Positions 25,950-35,541 of a stretch of DNA of 35,541 bases are shown here, piece after piece. The notes beneath the pieces are model-generated. The model worked only from the letters and a program-made list of their open reading frames with translations, did no database searches and was not told the DNA's origin. This DNA is from Ramlibacter sp. (GTDB taxonomy: Bacteria; Pseudomonadota; Gammaproteobacteria; Burkholderiales; Burkholderiaceae_C), in NCBI GenBank assembly GCA_022844525.1, contig JALHLO010000008.1, positions 1 to 35,541 on the forward strand. The letters run 5' to 3'. The position numbers were made by a program, and so were the translations under genes. Numbering within the stretch: position 1 is the first letter of the stretch; each line of letters opens with the position of its first letter.

Positions 25950-26357
25950 ATGTCGACCCCCGACGAAGTCCTGCCCGAGGTGGTGAACCCGCAGAAGGCC
26001 CGCACCGGCTTCAGCCGCATGTGGCACGCCACCGGCTATTCGCTCGCGGGCCTGCGTGCCGGCTGGGACGAAGCGGCCTTCCGGCTGGAAGCCTGCCTTG
26101 CTTTCGTCATGCTGCCGCTTTCGTTCTGGGTCGGGCGCAGCTGGGTGGAGGTGGCGCTGCTGGCCGGATCGATCCTGCTGGTGCTGATCGTCGAACTCCT
26201 CAACACCGGCATCGAAGCCGCCATCGACCGCGTCGGCCTGGAGCGGCACCCCCTGTCCAAGCGCGCCAAGGACATGGGCAGCGCCGCCGTCTTCCTTTCC
26301 CTCCTGGTGGCGGGCGGCATCTGGTCGGCCGGCCTGTGGCAACTCTTCTTCGCATGA
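25950..26357 (+). CDS. dgkA: Diacylglycerol kinase, prokaryotic type
   Basis: A small integral membrane kinase that phosphorylates diacylglycerol to phosphatidic acid, recycling lipid by-products of envelope synthesis. It is 135 aa with three helices. The signature is VELLNTGIEAAIDRVGLERH, with E82, N85 and E89, followed by LSKRAKDMGSAAVFLSL. The N-terminus has a short extra arm (about 18 residues) compared with E. coli. It starts 15 bp after the RDD gene, and the next gene begins in its stop (ATGA). Confidence 0.94.
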   Translation: MSTPDEVLPEVVNPQKARTGFSRMWHATGYSLAGLRAGWDEAAFRLEACLAFVMLPLSFWVGRSWVEVALLAGSILLVLIVELLNTGIEAAIDRVGLERHPLSKRAKDMGSAAVFLSLLVAGGIWSAGLWQLFFA

Positions 26358-26941
26358 CCCCCCATTTCTCGATCTGCGTCTATTGCGGTTCCCGTTCCGG
26401 CGCCGACCCGCGCTTCGCCGAGGTGGCGGCCCAGGTGGGCCGCTGGATCGGCCGCCACGGCGGCCAGCTGGTCTACGGCGGCGGCAACAACGGCCTGATG
26501 GGCATCCTCGCGGACGCCGCGCTGCAGTCCGGCGCTCGCGTGGTCGGCGTGATCCCGCACTCGATGGTCGAACGCGAATGGGCCAAGCGCGATTGCACCG
26601 AGCTGCACGTGGTGGAGAACATGCACCAGCGCAAGATGCTGATGGCCGAGCGCTCCGACGCCTTCCTGGCGCTGCCGGGCGGCATCGGCACCTTCGAGGA
26701 GTTGTTCGAGGCCTGGAGCTGGCGCATGCTGGACTTCCACCGCAAGCCGGTGGCGCTGCTGGACCAGGACGGCTACTACCAGCCGCTGCTGCGTTTCCTG
26801 GAGCAGAGCGTGGGCCACGGCTTCATGAACCGGTCGCAGATGGAACTGCTGACGGTGGGCGCGGATGCGGCGACGCTGCTGCCGCAGCTGGTGCAGGCGG
26901 CGGGGTTCGACGCGCGGCCGGTGGACGTGTCGCAGATCTAG
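26354..26941 (+). CDS. LOG-family protein (nucleotide 5'-monophosphate phosphoribohydrolase type)
   Basis: A 195-aa member of the TIGR00730/Lonely Guy family, which releases the base from (cytokinin) nucleoside 5'-monophosphates. The motifs are complete: VYCGSRSG at the N-terminus, YGGGNNGLMG (41-50), QRKMLM (from 92) and the catalytic/phosphate loop PGGIGTFEE (108-116). The bacterial substrate is often AMP or is unknown, so cytokinin production is not implied. The start overlaps the dgkA stop. The unusual structured element begins 6 bp after its stop codon. Confidence 0.92.
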   Translation: MTPHFSICVYCGSRSGADPRFAEVAAQVGRWIGRHGGQLVYGGGNNGLMGILADAALQSGARVVGVIPHSMVEREWAKRDCTELHVVENMHQRKMLMAERSDAFLALPGGIGTFEELFEAWSWRMLDFHRKPVALLDQDGYYQPLLRFLEQSVGHGFMNRSQMELLTVGADAATLLPQLVQAAGFDARPVDVSQI

Positions 26942-26947
26942 GGCACT

Positions 26948-26981
26948 CACTTCAAGAATTCGCAAGCGAATTCTTGAAGTG
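26948..26981. repeat. Left outer hairpin of the composite element (perfect 16-bp stem)
   Basis: CACTTCAAGAATTCGC, two bases AA, then the exact complement. It lies 6 bp after the LOG stop and has no T tract, so it is not a standard intrinsic terminator. Read on the minus strand the tip is G(CTTG)C, an unusually stable tetraloop as RNA. Confidence 0.9.
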
Positions 26982-27189
26982 GCCTGGTCAGTGTGAAGGC
27001 GCCCGGCAAAGCCGGATCCCCTTCACAAGGGAGACCGGCCTGCGCGATGCTCCGTCCGGTCTACGTGCCGCTGCGCGGAGGTCTACCCGGCTTGCACTCC
27101 TGACACGCGGACCGCGCGGAATATCATGCAGCGCGGGCCCCCTTGTGAAGAGGATCCGGCTTCGCCGGTCCTCTTCACACTGACCAGAC

Positions 27190-27221
27190 AACTCAGAAAA
27201 ATCGCTTGCGATTTTTCTGAG

Positions 27222-27223
<2 letters not shown>
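27190..27223. repeat. Right outer hairpin of the composite element (perfect 16-bp stem)
   Basis: AACTCAGAAAAATCGC, two bases TT, then the exact complement. It overlaps the last two bases of the glnB stop codon. Compared with the left hairpin (in the same unit orientation), 6 of 16 stem positions differ and all six keep pairing. An internal run of five A/T pairs gives a U-rich arm. Confidence 0.9.
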
Positions 27224-29259
<2,036 letters not shown>

Positions 29260-29265
29260 TTAGAC

Positions 29266-30420
29266 GTGCCAGACCTCTCGAACGATTATGTCACCCGGGT
29301 GCTGCAGGCGCCGTCGGACGTGGACGCGGCGGCGTGGAACGCGCTGCTCGCGCTCTCGGGCGGCTCGCCCTTCATGCGGCACGAATACCTGGCGGCCATG
29401 CACGACAGCGGCAGCGCCGTGCGCGACACCGGCTGGACGCCGCAGTTCCTCACGCTCTGGCGCGACGGCGAGCTGGAGGCCGCCTGTCCGCTGTACCTCA
29501 AGGGCCACTCCTACGGCGAATACGTGTTCGACTGGGCCTGGGCCAACGCCTACGAGCAGCACGGGCTGCGCTACTACCCCAAGGCGCTGACGGCCGTGCC
29601 CTTCACCCCGGTACCGGGGCCGCGGCTGCTGGCGCGGGACGCGGCCGCGCGCGGCGCGCTGGTGCGCTGCGTGATCGCCTGGTGCAAGCAGAAGAAGGTG
29701 TCCTCGTACCACCTGCTGTTCGCGAGCGACGAGGATGTGGCGGCGTGCAGCGAGGCGGGGCTGATGCTGCGCCACACCGTGCAATTCCACTGGACCAACG
29801 CGGGCTACCCGGACTTCGACGCCTTCCTCGCATCGCTCACGCAGGAAAAGCGCAAGAAGATCCGCCAGGAGCGCCGCAAGGTGGCCGAGGCCGGCGTGAG
29901 CTTCCGGCACGCGCGCGGCGCGGCCATCGCCCAGGCCGACTGGGACTTCTTCTATCGCTGCTACGAGCGCACCTACCTCGAGCACGGCAACGCGCCCTAC
30001 CTCACGCGGGACTTCTTCCGCCGCATGGCGCGCACCCTGCCGGAGAACTGGCTGCTGTTCGTCGCCGAGCGCCAGGGGCGGCCGATCGCCAGCAGCCTGA
30101 TCGGCGTGGACGCGCAGGTGGCGTACGGCCGCTACTGGGGCGCGCTGGAGCGCGTGGACTGCCTGCACTTCGAGGCCTGCTACTACCAGCCGCTGCAGTG
30201 GTGCATCGCCCACGGCATGCGCAGCTTCGAGGGCGGCGCGCAGGGCGAGCACAAGATGGCGCGGGCGCTGATGCCGGTGAAGACGACCAGCGCGCACTGG
30301 CTGGCCCATCCGGCCTTCGCCGATGCGGTGGAGAAATTCCTGGAACGCGAGGGGCGCGGGATAGGGAACTACGTGGAGCACCTGGAGGAGCGGTCGCCGT
30401 TCCGGCAACCGCCATCCTAG
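29266..30420 (+). CDS. GNAT-superfamily N-acyltransferase (DUF482/COG3146)
   Basis: A 384-aa protein of the predicted N-acyltransferase family annotated as peptidogalycan biosynthesis proteins; the substrate is unknown. Family features are GGSPFMRHEYLAAMHDSG, LYLKGHSYGEYVFDWAWANA, PFTPVPGPRLL, LTQEKRKKIRQERRKV and the C-terminal GNAT half with FEGGAQGEHKMARALMP. The GTG at 29266 gives the family-like N-terminus MPDLSNDYVTRVL; the huge 995-aa track ORF is this gene fused to antisense nadE. There is no signal peptide. Divergent from nadE and convergent with ppa (13-bp gap). Confidence 0.85.
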   Translation: MPDLSNDYVTRVLQAPSDVDAAAWNALLALSGGSPFMRHEYLAAMHDSGSAVRDTGWTPQFLTLWRDGELEAACPLYLKGHSYGEYVFDWAWANAYEQHGLRYYPKALTAVPFTPVPGPRLLARDAAARGALVRCVIAWCKQKKVSSYHLLFASDEDVAACSEAGLMLRHTVQFHWTNAGYPDFDAFLASLTQEKRKKIRQERRKVAEAGVSFRHARGAAIAQADWDFFYRCYERTYLEHGNAPYLTRDFFRRMARTLPENWLLFVAERQGRPIASSLIGVDAQVAYGRYWGALERVDCLHFEACYYQPLQWCIAHGMRSFEGGAQGEHKMARALMPVKTTSAHWLAHPAFADAVEKFLEREGRGIGNYVEHLEERSPFRQPPS

Positions 30421-30433
30421 CCGCGGCGGCGCG

Positions 30434-30976
30434 TCAGCCCTGCGGATGGTCCTTCTTGTAGTTCTCGATCCCGTCCAGGATCTCCTTGCGGGCCGACTCC
30501 GGGCCTTCCCAGCCCAGCACCTTCACCCACTTGCCGGGCTCCAGGTCCTTGTAGTGCTCGAAGAAGTGGGCGATGGTCTTCAGCCGCAGCGGGTTCAGGT
30601 CTTCCGGCTTCTGCCACTGGGTGTACAGGCTCAGCACCTTCTCGATCGGCACCGCCAGCACCTTGGCGTCGTCGCCCGCCTCGTCCTGCATCTTCAGGAT
30701 GCCGATCGGGCGGCAGGTCACCACCACGCCCGGGATCAGCGGCACGGGGGTGATCACCAGCACGTCCACCGGGTCGCCGTCGCCGCTGATGGTCTTGGGC
30801 ACGTAGCCGTAGTTGGTGGGGTAGTGCATCGCCGTGCTCATGAAGCGGTCGACGAAGATCGCCCCCGTCTCCTTGTCCACCTCGTACTTCACGGGGTCGG
30901 CGTTCATCGGGATCTCGATGATCACGTTGAAGGCGTCGGGAACATGCTTGCCGGGGGTGACTTGGTCGAGGGACAT
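30434..30976 (-). CDS. ppa: Soluble inorganic pyrophosphatase, family I
   Basis: Hydrolyses cytosolic pyrophosphate to phosphate, pulling biosynthetic reactions forward. It is 180 aa. The metal-binding signature [10 protein letters not shown] has D66, D68 and D71. [20 protein letters not shown] and [11 protein letters not shown] are the family's substrate-pocket strands. No terminator is visible in the 13 bp to the convergent acyltransferase gene. It is divergent from hppA, which conserves the energy of the same substrate, with a 232-bp shared upstream region. Confidence 0.96.
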   Translation of the reverse strand: MSLDQVTPGKHVPDAFNVIIEIPMNADPVKYEVDKETGAIFVDRFMSTAMHYPTNYGYVPKTISGDGDPVDVLVITPVPLIPGVVVTCRPIGILKMQDEAGDDAKVLAVPIEKVLSLYTQWQKPEDLNPLRLKTIAHFFEHYKDLEPGKWVKVLGWEGPESARKEILDGIENYKKDHPQG

Positions 30977-31048
30977 GGTGGTTTCGTTGTACTACGGGAA
31001 AGGGACGGATCGGGGGAAACCCTGATTTTAGTCAATGACACTACCGAG

Positions 31049-31077
31049 GCCTTACACAGTCATTTCTGTGTAAAGGC
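31049..31077. promoter_or_regulatory. Inverted repeat in the ppa-hppA divergent region
   Basis: GCCTTACACAG, 6 nt, CTGTGTAAAGGC: 11 bp paired with one extra base in the right arm. A weak promoter for hppA (TTTCTG 31063-31068, 17 bp, TAGAGT 31086-31091 with TGA before it) would have its -35 inside this dyad. It could regulate both genes. Confidence 0.4.
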
Positions 31078-31208
31078 TTTGCTGATAGAGTCCGCGCGTT
31101 GGCCAATCGTCTCCTTCAACGCCGGAGCAACGAGGAAGCAACGCAGCGGGGGCTCCGCGGCGTTGGCGCCCCCTCGAAGACTCAAGCGAAACGACAGGAG
31201 AAACTTCA

Positions 31209-33275
<2,067 letters not shown>

Positions 33276-33277
33276 CG

Positions 33278-33305
33278 GTCATCCCCGCGCAGGCGGGGAC
33301 CCAGC
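33278..33305. repeat. Interspersed palindromic repeat (WVPACAGMT type)
   Basis: GGTCATCCCCGCGCAGGCGG GGACCCAG-type sequence with stem TCCCCGC/GCGGGGA (33282-33288, 33293-33299). Its reverse translation, WVPACAGMTV, is a well-known mark of a dispersed extragenic repeat in many proteobacteria. It lies directly after the hppA stop. Confidence 0.65.
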
Positions 33306-33312
33306 GCGTTTG

Positions 33313-33340
33313 AAAAGCGGCCCCGCGGGGCCGCTTTTTC
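33313..33340. terminator. Bidirectional terminator between hppA and the FAD dehydrogenase gene
   Basis: AAAAGCGGCCCC, GC, GGGGCCGCTTTT is a perfect 26-nt palindrome (33313-33338) flanked by a T on the + side. It serves both convergent transcription units and touches the stop codon of the minus-strand gene. Confidence 0.92.
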
Positions 33341-34946
33341 ATGGCCCGACGATGCTCCGCGCCGCCGCCCGCGCCGTGAGGATGCACCCCGGCAGGAAGG
33401 TCCCCTCCAGCGAACGCTTGCCGTTGGCGCCCCCACCGCCGAAGCCCGCCGCCTCGCCGACGCAGTAGAGGCCGTCCATGGCCTGGCCCGCGCCATCGAG
33501 GACCCGGCTGCGCAGGTCCGTCACCAGGCCGCCCAGGCTCTTGCGGGTGATCAGCTGCATCCGGATGGCGATGAAGGGTCCCGCGCCCGGTTTCTGCAGC
33601 GGCGCCGGCGCGCAGGTGCGCAGCCGGTCCGGTCCCCACTGGCGGGCGTGCAGGATGCGCCGCAGCTGGTCGTCGTTGTGCAGCTTGTTGCCGCGCGCGA
33701 AGTTGGCATCGAAGGCATCGGCCGTGGCCTGCAGCACCTCGGGCCGCACGTGCTCGCCGCCGGTGAGCGCATTCATCCTGCCGGCGAGTCCGGCCAGGGT
33801 GTCGTCCACCAGGAAGTCCGGGCTCTCCTGCTGCAACTGCCGCACCAGCCGATGGTTGCCCAGCAGCATCTCCTTGAGGAAGGCCGCGAACTGCCGGTCG
33901 CGGATGCGCGGGTTGTGCTCGGCGCCCGAGATCGCCAGTTCCTTGGCGGCGATGCGCCAGTTCAGCAGGTGCCAGGTCCAGGGCTGGTCCTGCGCCGCGA
34001 CGCGCTGGCACAGGTCGTGGGTGTCGAAGCCCGTCACCAGCGGCTCGGGGCCGATGCGCCTGCCGCGGTGGTCGAGCCACAGGGCCGACTTGCACGGGAT
34101 CGTGGACAAGCCATGACCCTCGAAGTGCGGGTGCGGGTGCGGGATGCCCGCCGCGTAGTTCCACATCTCGCCGGCCGCCTCGATGCGCCCGCCGAGCCCT
34201 TCCACCAGGCGATGCAATCGGCCGTCCGCGTAAGGGTGGGCGCCATTGAGCATGGTCTTCGGCAAGGGCCGGCCCGCCACCCAGTTCGCGCGGCATTCCT
34301 CGTGGCCGCCGTTGAGGCCGCCCATGGCCAGTACCACCACCGGCGCGGCGATGCGCAGTTCCTCGCCGGTCTCCTCGTCGATGCCGGTGGCGCCGGCGAG
34401 CTGGCCGCCCGCGCGCTCCAGGCCGGTGATGCGCGTGCGCGCCAGCAGCCGCAGCCGGCCCTGGCCGCCGGCGCGCTCCACGGCTTCGATCATGCGCAGG
34501 GCCAGCAGCCGCGAGGTGCCCCACAGCACGTGGTAGCGCGGCACGGTGTTGCCCTCGCCCCAGCGGCCGCGTTCCACCCACTGCACCGCCGGCAGGAACT
34601 TCAGGCCGTGCGCCGTGAGCCAGTCGTAGACCTCGGCCCGCGAATGCTCGACGTAGTGGCGCGCCCAGGCGAGGCGCAGCGTGTCGGTGTCGCGCAGTTC
34701 GCCGAAGCGGATCCAGTCGGCCAGCGCCCGTTCGGGGTGGTCCGGGATCTTCATGCGCGCCTGCAGCGGCGTGCCCACCAGCGCCATGCCGCCGAAGGCC
34801 CACAGCGCCAGGCCGCCCAGGCGCTCGCGCGTGTCGCGATCGACCACGATGACGCTCTTTCCCGCCTGCAGGCATTCGAGCGCGGTGACCAGCCCGGCCA
34901 GGCCGCCGCCCACCACCAGCACGTCGCATTGCAGGGGGCCGCTCAT
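33339..34946 (-). CDS. FAD-binding dehydrogenase (fumarate reductase/KstD-like flavoprotein)
   Basis: A 535-aa flavoprotein of the FAD_binding_2 superfamily. The Rossmann motif is VVGGGLAGLVTALE (G13-G18), with the glycine-rich GGLALWAFGGM following. The C-terminal FAD/substrate-site segment GLYCVGEAAGFGGGGANGKR, SLEGTFLPGC is typical of the putative FAD-binding dehydrogenases related to 3-ketosteroid dehydrogenase and fumarate reductase. The substrate is unknown. There is no signal peptide, so it is cytoplasmic. The ATG at 34946 overlaps the stop of the preceding TPP enzyme by 4 bp (ATGA), pairing the two. The 685-aa track ORF runs back into that gene in another frame. Confidence 0.85.
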   Translation of the reverse strand: MSGPLQCDVLVVGGGLAGLVTALECLQAGKSVIVVDRDTRERLGGLALWAFGGMALVGTPLQARMKIPDHPERALADWIRFGELRDTDTLRLAWARHYVEHSRAEVYDWLTAHGLKFLPAVQWVERGRWGEGNTVPRYHVLWGTSRLLALRMIEAVERAGGQGRLRLLARTRITGLERAGGQLAGATGIDEETGEELRIAAPVVVLAMGGLNGGHEECRANWVAGRPLPKTMLNGAHPYADGRLHRLVEGLGGRIEAAGEMWNYAAGIPHPHPHFEGHGLSTIPCKSALWLDHRGRRIGPEPLVTGFDTHDLCQRVAAQDQPWTWHLLNWRIAAKELAISGAEHNPRIRDRQFAAFLKEMLLGNHRLVRQLQQESPDFLVDDTLAGLAGRMNALTGGEHVRPEVLQATADAFDANFARGNKLHNDDQLRRILHARQWGPDRLRTCAPAPLQKPGAGPFIAIRMQLITRKSLGGLVTDLRSRVLDGAGQAMDGLYCVGEAAGFGGGGANGKRSLEGTFLPGCILTARAAARSIVGP

Positions 34947-35541
34947 GGCGCCAGCTTCCGCTTGAGCGCGCGCGCCACCGGCTGCGGCAGGCTGCCCAGG
35001 GAGCGCAGCAGGAAGGGCAGCACGCGCAGCTTGAGGCCCGAGAAGACGCTGGGGACCACGGCCTCGATCAGGTGGGGCCCGGGCGCGGCAAGGGCGCGCT
35101 CCAGCGCCGACGTGAACTCCTCTGCCGTCGTGGCGCGCACGGCGGCCACGCCCATCCCCTTGGCCAGTTGCACGAAATCGAGCCCGGGGTTGGCCAGGTC
35201 CAGCTGCGCCTTCGCCGTCGGGCCGGCCCGCTCCACGCCGACGCGTTCCAGTTCCACGTTGAGGATGGCGTAGGAGCGGTTGTTGAAGACGATGGAGATG
35301 ACGTTGAGCCGTTCCCGCGCCATGGTCCACAGCGCCTGGAAGGTGTACATGGAGGAGCCGTCGCCCACCAGCGCCAGCACCTGGCGGTCGGGGCACGCCA
35401 CCGCCGCGCCCACGGCCACGGGCAGGCCCTGGCCGATGGCGCCGCCGGTGAGCGCCAGCACGTCGTGGCGGGGCGCGCCGGCCGTGAACAGGGGCAGCAT
35501 GGTGCCCGAGGTCTGCGCCTCGTCGACGACGATGGCGTTGG
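34943..35541 (-). CDS. Thiamine-pyrophosphate enzyme, acetolactate-synthase-like, C-terminal part
   Basis: The 3' part of a ThDP enzyme gene that continues past the window edge; 198 residues are visible. The frame is open to 35541, beyond the ATG listed at 35500, starting NAIVVDEAQTSGTM. The ThDP motif is GDGSSMYTFQALWTMARERL ending in FNNR, as in acetolactate synthase and benzoylformate decarboxylase relatives. The closest group I recall is the ALS-like proteins of unknown substrate. It is clearly not the ilvB product at 21673-23448, which differs in sequence and has GEGS. It shares a 4-bp overlap with the FAD dehydrogenase gene downstream. Confidence 0.85.
   Translation of the reverse strand, partial: NAIVVDEAQTSGTMLPLFTAGAPRHDVLALTGGAIGQGLPVAVGAAVACPDRQVLALVGDGSSMYTFQALWTMARERLNVISIVFNNRSYAILNVELERVGVERAGPTAKAQLDLANPGLDFVQLAKGMGVAAVRATTAEEFTSALERALAAPGPHLIEAVVPSVFSGLKLRVLPFLLRSLGSLPQPVARALKRKLAP

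Noticed and set aside
26942-27221. A standard intrinsic terminator pair between LOG and glnB
   Set aside because: The hairpins lack the trailing T tracts expected for intrinsic termination, and the gap-free 123-nt inverted alignment extends well beyond them.

Overview
This window has the high G+C, dense, uninterrupted gene content of a beta-proteobacterial chromosome. Protein signatures (a CysI without CysJ, a DUF934-cysH-cysD-cysN sulfur operon, the ilvB-ilvN-ilvC-pssA-leuA block, the sigma-DUF3619-DUF3106-RDD cluster, a Bpt/Aat pair) point to Burkholderiales, most likely Comamonadaceae (Ramlibacter/Variovorax-like). That placement is inferred from gene families and order, not from a database search. 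No rRNA, CRISPR array, transposase or prophage is visible. No stretch over 300 bp lacks a gene.

Layout. Positions 1-1761 hold the end of mnmC and a convergent receiver-domain protein. Positions 1970-8660 are assimilatory sulfur metabolism: cysI, DUF934, cysH (APS reductase type), cysD and cysN, coupled by 4-bp overlaps or 1-bp gaps, then a 7Fe ferredoxin and a thioredoxin-reductase-like ferredoxin-NADP reductase that could supply the electrons. A tRNA-Asn with its own promoter and terminator follows. Positions 8901-11928 are accessory: a small zinc-ribbon protein, an orphan branched-chain amino-acid-type binding protein with clear operator-like dyads, two small ORFs (one a 52-aa membrane protein missing from the ORF track), and two tail-to-tail PilZ proteins. 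aat and bpt (N-degron tagging) overlap at 12072-13561, followed by an IclR regulator and, convergently, a PbpG-type endopeptidase.

Positions 15680-23448, all on the minus strand, are branched-chain amino acid synthesis: ilvB, ilvN, ilvC, terminator, pssA, then two different 2-isopropylmalate synthases that overlap by 16 bp. The leuA pair is preceded by a 17-codon leucine-rich leader ORF and alternative hairpins, the layout of a leucine attenuator. Divergent from ilvB runs an ECF-like sigma factor with a single-TM DUF3619 protein, a secreted DUF3106 protein, an RDD membrane protein, DgkA and a LOG-family hydrolase.

The most unusual feature lies between the convergent LOG gene and glnB. It is a 276-bp element made of two 123-nt units in opposite orientation around a 30-nt centre, alignable without gaps. 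Each unit carries three successive hairpins. Where the two copies differ, many differences are paired and preserve base pairing. I know of no named family for it.

The right end holds nadE-glnB, an N-acyltransferase, a soluble pyrophosphatase divergent from a K+-independent H+-pumping pyrophosphatase, and a translationally coupled FAD dehydrogenase/TPP enzyme pair cut by the window edge.
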